Of a stretch of 64,000 bases of DNA, positions 1-8,571 are shown one piece after another. Numbering within the stretch: the first letter of the stretch is position 1; every line of letters starts with the position of its first letter. Position numbers and translations under genes: made by a program. This DNA comes from Billgrantia lactosivorans (GTDB taxonomy: Bacteria > Pseudomonadota > Gammaproteobacteria > Pseudomonadales > Halomonadaceae), in assembly GCF_003254665.1 (NCBI RefSeq), contig NZ_QHGY01000001.1, forward strand, positions 496,001 through 560,000. The letters are read 5' to 3'. The notes below the pieces were generated by a model. It was not told the origin of the DNA, did not search any database, and was given only the letters and a program-made list of their open reading frames with translations.

Positions 1-335
1 TCGGGCGCATCAAGGACATGATCATCCGCGGCGGCGAGAACATCTACCCGCGCGAGATCGAGGACTTCCTCTACACCCACCCCGCCATCTCCGACGTGCA
101 GGTGATCGGCGTGCCCGACGAGAAGTACGGCGAGGAGGTGATGGCCTGGGTCAAGCTGGGCGACGGCCAGCAGCTCACCGCCGACGAGCTCAAGGAGTTC
201 TGCAAGGGCAAGATCGCCCACTACAAGATCCCGCGCTACGTGAAGTTCGTCGACGAGTTCCCGATGACCGTCACCGGCAAGATCCAGAAGTTCAAGATGC
301 GCGAGGAAGCCACCCACGAGCTGGGCCTGGCCTGA
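1..335 (+). CDS. AMP-forming acyl-CoA synthetase, C-terminal fragment
   Basis: The gene enters from the left edge; codons are in frame from base 3. It encodes the C-terminal swivel domain of an acyl-/carboxylate-CoA ligase of the ANL superfamily, which activates a carboxylic acid with ATP and transfers it to CoA. Seen: the hinge motif [16 protein letters not shown] at the very start, and near the end the TGKIQKF motif that carries the catalytic lysine of this family. It ends ETHELGLA-like at 335, with a stem-loop just downstream. The substrate cannot be told from this fragment; medium- or long-chain fatty acids are likely. Family is certain, specificity is not. Confidence 0.9.
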   Translation, partial: GRIKDMIIRGGENIYPREIEDFLYTHPAISDVQVIGVPDEKYGEEVMAWVKLGDGQQLTADELKEFCKGKIAHYKIPRYVKFVDEFPMTVTGKIQKFKMREEATHELGLA

Positions 336-370
336 ACGCCCATCGACTTCCGACCGGCCTCGCCGTCACT

Positions 371-394
371 GCGCCCCTGCTTCGCCAGGGGCGC
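371..394 (+). terminator. Stem-loop after the acyl-CoA ligase
   Basis: Perfect 9-bp inverted repeat GCGCCCCTG / CAGGGGCGC with a 6-nt loop, 36 bases after the ligase stop codon. It is followed by a weak, interrupted T stretch, so it may be an intrinsic terminator for the ligase transcript. Confidence 0.5.
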
Positions 395-516
395 TATCGT
401 TTCGACCTCGGCAGCCTGTACAAGAAGCCGACCAGCTACCCTGACCACCGGCGTCGGGGTCCGCCAAGGCCGGGCCCTGAGCGGACGGGGAGCATGGCGA
501 CACCGCGGGTCTCCGT

Positions 517-999
517 TCAGGCGCCGAAATCCACCGGTACCGGTACCGTCACTTCGTCCTTCACCAGCTCCATCACGACGAAGGAATGCGTCTGGTGGAC
601 ATTCGGCAAGCGGCCGATCTGCTGGACCAGCACGGCCCGGTAATGGGCAATATCGTGGGTTCTCACCTTGAGCAGGTAGTCGAAATTTCCCGCCACCATG
701 TAACAACCCTGCACTTCCGGAATGAGACGCACGGCTTCGTTGAAACGATCCAGGGCGTCTTCGCTGGTCTTCTCCATGGTCACCAGCACCACCAGCACAT
801 GCCCTGCCCCCAACTGCTGCGGGTCGAGGTCGGCGCGGTAGCCGCGGATGATGCCGGCCTGCTCCAGCCGGCGCACGCGCTGCGCGCAAGGCGTCTTGGT
901 CAGGTTGACCCGGCTGGCCAGCTCGACGATGGAAAGCCGCCCGTTCTCCTGCAGCTGGTTGAGGATACGGCGATCGATACGATCCAGCTTGTTAGCCAT
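517..999 (-). CDS. Lrp/AsnC family transcriptional regulator
   Basis: 160 residues, the usual length of the family. Residues 1-60 form the N-terminal winged helix-turn-helix (starts LDRIDRRILNQLQENGRLS, with recognition region LTKTPCAQRVRRLEQAGII); the rest is the RAM/ACT-like ligand-binding domain that drives oligomerisation. Lrp-type proteins sense amino acids and often control an adjacent catabolic or transport gene. It is divergent from nhaC with 269 bases between the two start codons, so nhaC is a possible target. The sequence resembles the branch that controls proline or branched-chain amino acid catabolism, but the effector cannot be read from the sequence. Confidence 0.9.
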   Translation of the reverse strand: MANKLDRIDRRILNQLQENGRLSIVELASRVNLTKTPCAQRVRRLEQAGIIRGYRADLDPQQLGAGHVLVVLVTMEKTSEDALDRFNEAVRLIPEVQGCYMVAGNFDYLLKVRTHDIAHYRAVLVQQIGRLPNVHQTHSFVVMELVKDEVTVPVPVDFGA

Positions 1000-1268
1000 T
1001 TTGCCTACCTTTTTTCTTTATCAAGGACAAAGGTAAACCAATCTAGCGTTATTTAGAGCCAATTCCTATCGAATCTGGCCAACAATGAGGCTTGTAGCCA
1101 GGTGCTTCCTGGATGACCCGCGACGATCAACCGAGAGGAGGAGACTCGAGTCCCGTAGCGAAACCGGTATCCCGACGTCCAGAGCATGACAACCAGCGTC
1201 GGTCACTGCAGTGCTTGATCCTCAAGCCAACCAAGAACAATGCCAATTCGTCCCAAGGTAAAACTGAC

Positions 1269-2792
1269 ATGAAAAGTCCAACCTCCATCGAGTACCAGCA
1301 GCCAAGCTTGCCGCTGGCACTGACTCCCGTCGTCCTGACACTGCTGGTATTGGCGGTGCAACTGTTCTATTTCGGTGACTTCACCCCGCATATCCCCCTC
1401 GCTATCGGCCTGGCCATCACGGCGCTCGTCGGCGTCAAGCTCGGCTTCCGCTGGAAACAGATCGAGGAGGGCGTCTTCCACGTCATCCACGTCTCCCTGC
1501 CCTCCGTCTCGGTACTGATCTGCGTCGGCATGATCATCGGCGTATGGATCGCCAGCGGCACCGTGCCGACCCTCATCTACTACGGCTTGACGATCCTCTC
1601 GCCGACCATCTTCCTGGCCGCCGCCATGCTGCTGTGTTCGATCGTGTCGCTAGCGCTGGGCACCTCCTGGGGTACCGTCGGCACGGTGGGCCTGGCCCTG
1701 ATGGGCATCGGCGCCGGTTTCGACATCCCCATGTACTGGACCGCCGGTGCGGTGGTCTCGGGTGCCTTCTTCGGCGACAAGGTCTCGCCGCTGTCGGATA
1801 CCACCAACCTCGCCCCGGCGGTCACCGGCACGGATCTCTTCTCCCACATCCGGAACATGATGCCGACGACGATCCCCGCCATGCTGATCGCCTTCGCCAT
1901 CTACCTCGGCGCCGGCTTCACTCTGATCGACGATGGTTCCGCCTCCTTCGAGCGGATCGATGCCATCACTTCTGCGCTGCAGGCGAACTTCACCATCTCT
2001 GCCTGGCTGCTGCTGCCGGCGGTGCTGGTCATCGTGCTGGCGGTCAAGCGCATGCCGCCCATTCCGTCGCTCTTCGCCGGCGCCCTGGCCGGTGCGGTCA
2101 CCGCCATCGTCGTGCAGGGAGTCGGCGTGCACGACGTGCTGACCTATGCCAACAGCGGCTATTCGATCGACACCGGCGTCTCCGCTATCGACAGCCTGCT
2201 CAACCGCGGCGGCATCCAGTCGATGATGTGGACCATCTCGCTGGTGCTCATCGCGCTGGGTTTCGGCGGCGCGCTGGAAAAGACCGGCTGCCTGGAGGCG
2301 ATCATCCGCGCCATCATGACCAAGGTGCGCAGCTTTGCCGGCCTGCAGACCTCGGCGGTGCTGACCTCGGTTTCCACCAACCTGGTCGCCGGCGACCCCT
2401 ACCTCTCGATCGCCTTGCCCGGCCGCATGTACGCCCCCACCTATCGCGGCATGGGCTATTCGACCCTGAACCTGTCGCGCGCCATCGAGGAAGGCGGCAC
2501 CCTCATCTCGCCCCTGATACCCTGGAATGCCGGCGGCGCCTTCGTGATCAGCGCCCTGGCCCTCGGCATCAGCGACGGCAACGTCGAGAACCTGCTCTAC
2601 ATCCCGCTGGCCTTCGCCTGCTGGCTGTCGCCGGTGATCGGCCTGGTCTATGCACAGACCGGCCTGTTCTCACCGCGCGCCAGCGACGAGGAGCGCCAGC
2701 TCTGGCAGGAGCAGGGCGAGGCCATCGCGACCGACCTGGGCGCCGCCGGCGAGGCGGCAGCAGGCACCACTCCTGCGCCTCGGGCGAGCTGA
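1269..2792 (+). CDS. nhaC: NhaC family Na+/H+ antiporter
   Basis: 507-residue inner-membrane protein with about 11-12 hydrophobic segments. NhaC proteins exchange sodium for protons and support pH and salt homeostasis, which suits a halophile. Seen: the conserved stretch ALGTSWGTVGTVGLALMGIG and a second repeat-like half containing VSTNLVAGDPYLSIALPGRMY and SRAIEEGGTLISPLIPWN, both typical of NhaC. The start at 1269 is chosen because the hydrophobic core begins soon after it and an AAGG motif lies upstream; an in-frame start at 1113 would add 52 residues of low-quality sequence. Some NhaC relatives carry malate/lactate, so the substrate is a family-level inference. Confidence 0.85.
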   Translation: MKSPTSIEYQQPSLPLALTPVVLTLLVLAVQLFYFGDFTPHIPLAIGLAITALVGVKLGFRWKQIEEGVFHVIHVSLPSVSVLICVGMIIGVWIASGTVPTLIYYGLTILSPTIFLAAAMLLCSIVSLALGTSWGTVGTVGLALMGIGAGFDIPMYWTAGAVVSGAFFGDKVSPLSDTTNLAPAVTGTDLFSHIRNMMPTTIPAMLIAFAIYLGAGFTLIDDGSASFERIDAITSALQANFTISAWLLLPAVLVIVLAVKRMPPIPSLFAGALAGAVTAIVVQGVGVHDVLTYANSGYSIDTGVSAIDSLLNRGGIQSMMWTISLVLIALGFGGALEKTGCLEAIIRAIMTKVRSFAGLQTSAVLTSVSTNLVAGDPYLSIALPGRMYAPTYRGMGYSTLNLSRAIEEGGTLISPLIPWNAGGAFVISALALGISDGNVENLLYIPLAFACWLSPVIGLVYAQTGLFSPRASDEERQLWQEQGEAIATDLGAAGEAAAGTTPAPRAS

Positions 2793-2798
2793 CTCAGA

Positions 2799-2855
2799 GC
2801 CCCGGCGTCGCCGGGGCCACTCCCCCTCGACCCGGCGGACCATGCCTGCCGGGTC
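2799..2855. terminator. Two stem-loops between convergent nhaC and lysR
   Basis: Two perfect GC-rich hairpins lie back to back in the 68-base gap: GCCCCGGC/GCCGGGGC (2799-2817, 3-nt loop) and GACCCGGC/GCCGGGTC (2829-2855). Neither has a T-tract. They sit where two convergent transcripts meet and probably serve as a bidirectional terminator. Confidence 0.45.
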
Positions 2856-2860
2856 AGGTC

Positions 2861-3781
2861 TCAACGACCGACCAGCCGCCGCAGCTCCTCGAGATAGGTT
2901 TCCAGCACCAGGTTGGGCGGGGCCCCCTTGCGGGTGATGGCACTGTAGCGAGTGACGTAGTGCCAGCGCTCGGGGTCGAGCGCCCGCATCCGGCCGCTGG
3001 CCACCCAGCGTTCGGCATAGTGAGTCGGCAGGTAGCCGATGTAGCGGTTGGAGAGGATGAGAAAGGCGATGCCTTCGCGGTCGGTGGCCGAGGCAGCGGC
3101 CCGGAGGGGTTCATGCAGCGCCTTGACCTCGGGTGTCTGGGCATAGGCCGGCACCACGGCGTCGCAGTCAGCCAGCTGCCGCTCGGACACCGCGACGCTA
3201 TCGAACAGGGCATGGCCGGAGGCACAGTAGAGCCGCGACGTCTCCCCGTAGAGCGCCAGGTAGTCTAGCCCCAGCAAGGTCTTGAGCGCAGGAATCACCC
3301 CGGTATGCAGGCGGCCGTCGAGCACCGCCAGCTCGATGTCGCTGGGCGGCACCATGCGGATGTTGATGCGCACGTCGGGGCCGCGCTCCTTGAGTGCGCT
3401 GAGGGCGTTGGTGATGTGCATCTGCGGCATGGTCACCAGGTTGTCGGTGATGCCGATGTTGAGTTCGCCCTTGAGCCAGGCATGCAGCCCGTTGACGCGA
3501 GTGCGAAACCCCTCCACCGCGGCCAGCAGCTGAAGCGTGGCCTGGTAGACCTCGGCGCCCTCGTCGGTCAGCGAGAAGCCGCTGCGCCCGCGCTGACAGA
3601 GTCGCAGGCCGAGGCGGGTCTCGAGATCGTTCATCGCCATGCTGATGGCGGCGCGGCTGATGTTCAGCTCCACCTCGGCGGCGGAAAAGCCGCCGCACTC
3701 CACCACCTTGCGGTAGATCTTCAGCAGGCGCAGATCGGCGTCGCCGGGCGGGGCCGACAGCCCCTCCTTGCGGCGGGACAT
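2861..3781 (-). CDS. LysR family transcriptional regulator
   Basis: 306 residues, standard LysR length. The N-terminal helix-turn-helix spans about residues 18-77 (RLLKIYRKVVECGGFSAAEV followed by SRAAISMAMNDLE), and a periplasmic-binding-protein-like effector domain follows from about residue 105. It is transcribed away from the omega-aminotransferase gene across a 167-base gap, the usual layout of a LysR activator and its target. A TTG-N9-CAA partial dyad at 3853-3867 fits the T-N11-A LysR motif and could be its site (weak evidence). The predicted role is control of beta-alanine or amine catabolism, inferred from context only. Confidence 0.88.
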   Translation of the reverse strand: MSRRKEGLSAPPGDADLRLLKIYRKVVECGGFSAAEVELNISRAAISMAMNDLETRLGLRLCQRGRSGFSLTDEGAEVYQATLQLLAAVEGFRTRVNGLHAWLKGELNIGITDNLVTMPQMHITNALSALKERGPDVRINIRMVPPSDIELAVLDGRLHTGVIPALKTLLGLDYLALYGETSRLYCASGHALFDSVAVSERQLADCDAVVPAYAQTPEVKALHEPLRAAASATDREGIAFLILSNRYIGYLPTHYAERWVASGRMRALDPERWHYVTRYSAITRKGAPPNLVLETYLEELRRLVGR

Positions 3782-3948
3782 GGGCGTGTTCCTTGCAGCA
3801 GTGCGTTCGGCTTCGAGGGTAGCGCCGTCCAGAAAGAAAGTTAAGCAATCACTTGCATGAGATTCAAAAAATCGAGATGTAACTTAGCAGCGAGCCGGGC
3901 TAGCCTGCTCTCATGGCCTTGACTTCAACGCCGACAGAGGGTGCTGAG

Positions 3949-5289
3949 ATGACAGCTCGAGAGACCCTGCACGCTGGCCTGAGCCAGGCGCAGTTGGACG
4001 CCTACTGGATGCCCTACACCGGCAACCGCCAGTTCAAGCGCGACCCACGCATCATCGTGGGCGCCGAGGGCAGCTACTTCACCGACGCCGAGGGTCGTCG
4101 CGTCTTCGACGGTCTATCGGGGCTCTGGACCTGCGGGGCCGGTCACTGTCGCCCCGAGATCAGCGAGGCGGTGACCCGCCAGCTAGCCGAGCTGGACTAC
4201 GCCCCGGCGTTCCAGTTCGGCCACCCCAAGGCCTTCGAGCTGGCCCATCGCATACGCGGCCTGACTCCCCAGGGGCTCGACTACGTGTTCTTCACCGGCT
4301 CCGGGTCGGAGAGCGCCGACACTGCGTTGAAGATCGCACGCGCCTACTGGCGCAAGAAGGGCCAGCCGACCAAGACCAAGCTGATCGGCCGGGCCAAGGG
4401 CTATCATGGCGTCAACTTCGGTGGCATCAGCCTGGGCGGCATCGGCGCCAACCGTGTCCTGTTCGGCCAGGGCGTCGATGCCGACCACCTCCCCCATACC
4501 CTGCTCGCGGAGAATGCCTTCACCAGGGGCATGCCCGAGCGTGGTGCCGAGCGTGCCGAGGAGCTGCTTGACCTGATCGCCCTGCACGATGCCTCCAACA
4601 TCGCCGCGGTGATCGTCGAGCCCCTGGCCGGCTCGGCCGGCGTGATCCCGCCGCCCAAAGGCTACCTGCAACGGCTGCGCCAGATCTGCGATGCGCACGA
4701 CATCCTGCTGATCTTCGACGAGGTCATCACCGGTTTCGGCCGCATGGGCGCCATGACCGGCGCCGAGGCCTTCGGCGTGGTGCCGGACATCATGAACGTG
4801 GCCAAGCAGCTGACCAACGGTGCCGTGCCGATGGGTGCTGTGATCGTGCAGGGCGAGATCTACCAGACCTTCATGGAACAGGGCGGGCCCGACTACATGC
4901 TCGAGCTGCCCCACGGCTACACCTACTCGGGACACCCGGTGGCCTGTGCCGCGGCGCTGGCGGCCCTGGACGTGCTCGAGAACGACCGCCTGATCGACCG
5001 CGTACGCGAGATAAGTCCGGTCTTCGAGGCATCGCTGCACGGCCTCGGGGGCACCCGCTATATCAGCGATATCCGAAATTACGGACTCGCCGGGGCTCTG
5101 CAGATCGAAAGCTATCCGGGCGAACCGGCGCGGCGTCCCTTCGAGATCGCCATGAAGTGCTGGGAGAAGGGCTTCTACGTGCGCTACGGGGGCGACACCA
5201 TCCAGCTCGGCCTGCCCTTCATCGTCGAGCGCGACGAGATCGATCGGCTCGTCAACGTGCTCGGCGAAGCCATTGCCGAGCTCGACTGA
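3949..5289 (+). CDS. Omega-amino acid--pyruvate aminotransferase (class III)
   Basis: 446-residue PLP-dependent class III aminotransferase. Its closest recognisable family is beta-alanine:pyruvate transaminase (OapT/BauA type, EC 2.6.1.18), which moves the amino group of beta-alanine or other omega-amino acids to pyruvate. Seen: N-terminal YWMPYTGNRQFKRDPR typical of this branch, the PLP-aspartate motif LLIFDEVITGFGRMG, and the Schiff-base lysine in NVAKQLTNGAVPMG. The ATG at 3949 gives the family length; an upstream ATG at 3913 would add 12 residues. The LysR gene beside it is the likely regulator. No partner such as methylmalonate-semialdehyde dehydrogenase follows, as convergent hpt comes next. 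Confidence 0.88.
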   Translation: MTARETLHAGLSQAQLDAYWMPYTGNRQFKRDPRIIVGAEGSYFTDAEGRRVFDGLSGLWTCGAGHCRPEISEAVTRQLAELDYAPAFQFGHPKAFELAHRIRGLTPQGLDYVFFTGSGSESADTALKIARAYWRKKGQPTKTKLIGRAKGYHGVNFGGISLGGIGANRVLFGQGVDADHLPHTLLAENAFTRGMPERGAERAEELLDLIALHDASNIAAVIVEPLAGSAGVIPPPKGYLQRLRQICDAHDILLIFDEVITGFGRMGAMTGAEAFGVVPDIMNVAKQLTNGAVPMGAVIVQGEIYQTFMEQGGPDYMLELPHGYTYSGHPVACAAALAALDVLENDRLIDRVREISPVFEASLHGLGGTRYISDIRNYGLAGALQIESYPGEPARRPFEIAMKCWEKGFYVRYGGDTIQLGLPFIVERDEIDRLVNVLGEAIAELD

Positions 5290-5301
5290 GCGCCGCCGGG
5301 C

Positions 5302-5332
5302 AACGCGCCAGGCGCTGGGCGCCTGGCGCGTT
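5302..5332. terminator. 14-bp perfect stem-loop between convergent genes
   Basis: Perfect inverted repeat with arms AACGCGCCAGGCGC (5302-5315) and GCGCCTGGCGCGTT (5319-5332) around a 3-base loop. It lies 12 bases after the aminotransferase stop and about 100 bases beyond the hpt stop. No T-tract follows, but the outer AA/TT pairs resemble the 14-bp hairpin after metQ. Likely a bidirectional terminator. Confidence 0.6.
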
Positions 5333-5430
5333 CACTCGAGGCCATCCAGCCGTCGGCGCGAAGCTGCACGAATCGTCGTGCGGGCTGAAGCGCGAGGCGC
5401 AGCGATACGCTCGCGCAGGCATCAGGGTTC

Positions 5431-6009
5431 CTAGAGGCCCTTGGGCGCGAATATCCCCGGCGCATTGCGCCAGTAGCCCTTGTAGTCCATGCCGAAGCCG
5501 AACACGTAGCGGTCGACCACTTCGAGGCTGCAGTAGTCGGCCTTGAGGCCGGGTACCGCCTTGCGGTCGTGGCGCTTGTCCACCAGTACCGCGGTGGAGA
5601 TGCTCGCCGCTCCCGCCTCGCGGCAGTAAGCGAGAATGGCGGCGAGCGTCGCGCCCTCGTCGAGAATGTCGTCGACGATCACCACGTGGCGGTCGGCCAT
5701 GGGTATCTCGGGCGACACCCGCCAGAACAGCTCCCCGCCGCGCAGGCCGCCACGGTAACGGGTCGCGTGGAGGTAGTCGACCTCCAACGGAAAGCCCAGG
5801 CGGGTCAACAGATGGCCGGTGGTGATCAGACCGCCGTTCATCACGCAGTAGAACACCGGCAGCTTGTCACCCAGGTCGGCGGTGATCTGCTCGGCCATGC
5901 GGTCCAGTGCGCGTTCGACCTCGGCGTGGCTGATCAGGCAGTCGGCGCTCTCCATGACGTCGCGCATGGTGGCCAGGGAGTCGTGGAAATCGGCTTCGAG
6001 TTTGGGCAT
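5431..6009 (-). CDS. hpt: Hypoxanthine(-guanine) phosphoribosyltransferase
   Basis: 192 residues. Type I phosphoribosyltransferase that converts hypoxanthine (and usually guanine) plus PRPP to IMP/GMP in purine salvage. Seen: the PRPP-binding motif [18 protein letters not shown] and the upstream catalytic-loop and base-binding elements ([35 protein letters not shown] near the C-terminus), which match the Hpt branch rather than Apt or Gpt. It lies 50 bases downstream of nagZ on the same strand and may be the last gene of a psrA-ykuD-nagZ-hpt transcript. Cytosolic. Confidence 0.9.
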   Translation of the reverse strand: MPKLEADFHDSLATMRDVMESADCLISHAEVERALDRMAEQITADLGDKLPVFYCVMNGGLITTGHLLTRLGFPLEVDYLHATRYRGGLRGGELFWRVSPEIPMADRHVVIVDDILDEGATLAAILAYCREAGAASISTAVLVDKRHDRKAVPGLKADYCSLEVVDRYVFGFGMDYKGYWRNAPGIFAPKGL

Positions 6010-6059
6010 GAAGGACTCGTGTCAACGCAGGTAAAAGAAAAGGGAAATCGACAGACAGG

Positions 6060-7073
6060 TCAGAGCGAAGCCATGGCTTCGAGCCGTGCGTGCACACGCC
6101 GCCAACGCCCCAGTGCCTCGAGCGCATCGATGTCGGGGCGTGCCCGACCATAGCGCAGGCGCGCCGTCGGGCGTGTGCTCCGACCCTGGCAGGCCTCCAG
6201 CGCCTCGAGCGCGGCGGCGCGGTCGTTGCACACCAGCACCATGTCGCAGCCGGCATTCAGCGCCGCCAGCGCACGCTCCCCCGGGGCACCGGCAAAGCCG
6301 GCACCCGCCATGCCGAGATCGTCGGAGAAGATGGTCCCCTTGAAGCCCAGCGATTCACGCAGCAGGCCCAGCCAGCTACCGGAGAAACCCGCCGGGCGCG
6401 AATCGAAGGCGGAATAGATGACGTGGGCCGGCATCACCCCGTCGAGCCGGGAGGCGAGTTCGGCGAAGGGTATCAGGTCGTGCTGGCGCAACGCCTCGAG
6501 GGGACGCTCGTCGATCGGCAGCTCCAGGTGGGAATCCGCCGCCACGCTGCCGTGGCCGGGGAAGTGCTTGCCCACCGCTGCCATGCCGGCCTCGTGCAGG
6601 CCGCTGATGAAGGCACCGGCCATGGCCGCCACCGCGCGCGGGTCGGAGGAGAAGCTGCGGTCTCCGATCACGCTGGAGATGCCGGTATCGACATCGAGCA
6701 CCGGGGCGAAGCTGAGATCAAGCCCGCAGGCGGCCATCTCCATGCCGAGTAGCCAGCCGGCATCCAGGCACAGCCTCAGGGTCACTTCCGGCGTGGCTGC
6801 GTAGTCGCGGCCGATCCGCCCCATGGCGGGCAGGCGTGTCACCCCTTGGCGCAGCCGCTGTACACGACCGCCTTCCTGATCGATGGCCAGCAGCAGCTCG
6901 GGGCGAACGCGCCGAATGGCGTCGCAAAGCTCGCGCACCTGTCGGGCATGCTCGACGTTGCGGCCAAACAGGATGACGCCCCCCACTTCGGGGCGCTCGA
7001 GCAGCGCGCGCTCTTCCTTACGTAACGCGGTGCCTTCCAGATCGAGCATCACCGGGCCGAGGGTCTGGGTCAT
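6060..7073 (-). CDS. nagZ: Beta-N-acetylhexosaminidase NagZ
   Basis: 337 residues, glycoside hydrolase family 3. NagZ is a cytosolic enzyme that removes N-acetylglucosamine from 1,6-anhydro-MurNAc-peptides during peptidoglycan recycling; its product also affects AmpC induction in relatives. Seen: TIM-barrel start MLDLEGTALRKEERALL, and the catalytic loop KHFPGHGSVAADSHLELP with the histidine/aspartate dyad unique to NagZ. The ATG at 7073 gives the expected N-terminus. The gene sits beside psrA and lexA, the same neighbourhood as in Pseudomonas aeruginosa, and shares a strand with a YkuD-domain protein that could act in the same pathway. Confidence 0.93.
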   Translation of the reverse strand: MTQTLGPVMLDLEGTALRKEERALLERPEVGGVILFGRNVEHARQVRELCDAIRRVRPELLLAIDQEGGRVQRLRQGVTRLPAMGRIGRDYAATPEVTLRLCLDAGWLLGMEMAACGLDLSFAPVLDVDTGISSVIGDRSFSSDPRAVAAMAGAFISGLHEAGMAAVGKHFPGHGSVAADSHLELPIDERPLEALRQHDLIPFAELASRLDGVMPAHVIYSAFDSRPAGFSGSWLGLLRESLGFKGTIFSDDLGMAGAGFAGAPGERALAALNAGCDMVLVCNDRAAALEALEACQGRSTRPTARLRYGRARPDIDALEALGRWRRVHARLEAMASL

Positions 7074-7184
7074 GGTCGGTGTCCTTGGGGCATGAAAGGG
7101 AGCTGATTCTAGACCAAAGCCGCCTACGGCAACAGCCACCCATGTCACAGCGCATTCTACTCGCGTCGTATGCGCCCTACGGCG

Positions 7185-7703
7185 TCATTCGTGCAGCCAG
7201 ACGGGAGTTCCCGGCGGCGCCAGCGCGAAGACTTCGAGCAGCGCCGCGTCGCGCATGCGAATGCAGCCGTGTGAACGAGGCTCGCCCATCGGCTGATCCG
7301 GCGGCGTGCCGTGTACATAGATATAGCGTCTTTGGGAATCGACGTCGCCGCCACGATTGACGTCGCGCTCGAGTCCACACAGCCACAGGATGCGGGTCAG
7401 GATCCAGTCGCGCCCCGGATGGGCCTCGGCCAGCGCCTCGCTGTAGACCTCGCCGGTGGGGCGACGACCGCGAAACACGGCACCGCTTGGCTGCCCGGCG
7501 CCGATCGCCGCCCGCACATAGTGCCAGCCCAGCGGCGTACGGCCGCTCCCCTCTCGCTGGCCGGTTCCCGCCAGGGCCGTCGATACGGGCCACTCCAGCA
7601 GGCGTCTGTCACCCTGCCACTGGGCCAGGCACTGGCGCCCGATGTCAACTTCGAACCAGCATCCGTCGCGGGGCGGTAACGTCTCCAATCGAGGGGTGCG
7701 CAT
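7185..7703 (-). CDS. YkuD-domain protein without signal peptide (likely cytosolic L,D-carboxypeptidase)
   Basis: 172 residues that are essentially one YkuD catalytic domain. The active-site signature is present: YIYVHGTPP histidine and SHGCIRM with the nucleophilic cysteine. There is no signal peptide, membrane anchor or peptidoglycan-binding domain, so it should be cytosolic. Established: classical YkuD L,D-transpeptidases act in the periplasm, but some gammaproteobacterial members (for example ElsL of Acinetobacter) are cytosolic L,D-carboxypeptidases in peptidoglycan recycling. Inference: its place next to nagZ, with one base between it and the psrA stop, suggests the recycling role. Exact activity is unproven. 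Confidence 0.8.
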   Translation of the reverse strand: MRTPRLETLPPRDGCWFEVDIGRQCLAQWQGDRRLLEWPVSTALAGTGQREGSGRTPLGWHYVRAAIGAGQPSGAVFRGRRPTGEVYSEALAEAHPGRDWILTRILWLCGLERDVNRGGDVDSQRRYIYVHGTPPDQPMGEPRSHGCIRMRDAALLEVFALAPPGTPVWLHE

Positions 7704-7704
7704 C

Positions 7705-8373
7705 TCAGCTCGCCCTGGCCGCCTGCACGGCAGGAGGCGGCGGCAGAGGCGCGTTCATGGCGGCGACCACCACGGGGCGTAGGCGCCGGATCAGGTCGCG
7801 CACCGAGACGTGCTCGTGGTAGTCCTTCTCGGCGATGTCGCGCAGCGCATCGAGCCCGGACAGGGTGAAGATCACCGTGCCGAGGACGAAATGCAGCCGC
7901 CAGAACCGTTCGGCATCGGGCAGCTCCGGGGTGGCCCGCCGCACCAGCTCGGTGAAACGGGTGAAGACGCTGCCGTACTCTTCCTGGATGTGTCGCCTCA
8001 GGTGCCCCTGGGCCTGGCTGTAGGCCAGCCCCAGCAGCTTCATGAAGACCTTCAGGCTGTGCTTCTCGGCGGGCACCTCGAGCACGGTGCGCGCCATGGT
8101 CTCGAGCAGTTCCTCCAGGGGAATGACGCCCCCGGCGTGACGCGCCTCGAGTTCGTCGAGGGCATGATGGAAACGTACGGTGAAGGGATCGAGGTAGCGC
8201 GAGAATACCGCCTGGATCAGCGCCTTCTTCGAGCCGAAGTGGTAGTTGACCGCGGCGAGGTTGACGCGCGCCTTGCTGGTGATGGTGCGCAGCGAGGTCT
8301 CGGCGAAGCCGCGCTCGGCGAACAGCACCTCGGCGGTATCGAGGATACGCGTGACGGTATCGGTCTGGGCCAT
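7705..8373 (-). CDS. psrA: TetR family regulator, PsrA-like
   Basis: 222 residues from the ATG at 8373 (GTGGA-like ribosome site upstream; another ATG at 8394 has none). The N-terminal TetR helix-turn-helix spans residues 3-60 (RILDTAEVLFAERGFAETSL, then VNLAAVNYHFGSKKALIQ), and the C-terminal part is a PsrA-type ligand domain. PsrA of Pseudomonas senses long-chain fatty acids and controls fatty acid degradation and rpoS. The assignment rests on the sequence type plus its position between nagZ and lexA, the same as in P. aeruginosa. It is divergent from lexA. Palindromes of the GTTT...AAAC kind in front of it would fit autoregulation. Confidence 0.8.
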   Translation of the reverse strand: MAQTDTVTRILDTAEVLFAERGFAETSLRTITSKARVNLAAVNYHFGSKKALIQAVFSRYLDPFTVRFHHALDELEARHAGGVIPLEELLETMARTVLEVPAEKHSLKVFMKLLGLAYSQAQGHLRRHIQEEYGSVFTRFTELVRRATPELPDAERFWRLHFVLGTVIFTLSGLDALRDIAEKDYHEHVSVRDLIRRLRPVVVAAMNAPLPPPPAVQAARAS

Positions 8374-8396
8374 GATCGGATCCACTGAAAACATCT

Positions 8397-8470
8397 GTTT
8401 AAAACATTACAAAAGTCTACGCTATTACGCTTCATCCCACAACGTAATGCAACCTGAGAGCGTTTTAAAC
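8397..8470. promoter_or_regulatory. Two inverted GTTTAAAAC elements upstream of psrA
   Basis: GTTTAAAAC occurs at 8397-8405 on the plus strand and again, inverted, at 8462-8470. PsrA sites described in Pseudomonas are GTTT/AAAC-type inverted repeats, so these are candidate operators for psrA autoregulation and possibly for lexA. The match is by eye. Confidence 0.4.
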
Positions 8471-8507
8471 GGCATGCAGGGCGACGCGGGTGCTGCAGGT
8501 CACGCTT

Positions 8508-8543
8508 TTACTGTATGGGCTTCCATGCTGTATACTTGACCAA
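8508..8543 (+). promoter_or_regulatory. lexA promoter region with imperfect SOS box
   Basis: A -10 element TATACT (8531-8536) lies 17 bases after TTACTG (8508-8513). Overlapping the -10 is CTGTATACTTGACCAA (8528-8543), which matches the LexA consensus CTG-N10-CAG except for the last base and follows CTGT-N8. This would allow LexA autorepression. The lexA start codon is 28 bases downstream. Confidence 0.5.
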
Positions 8544-8571
8544 TACGGCCGTCTCGCCACTGGAGTTCGTC

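Noticed and set aside
1113..1268. N-terminal extension of NhaC by 52 residues
   Set aside because: The extension is polar, repetitive and unlike the family; the ATG at 1269 has a better ribosome site and starts at the usual place.
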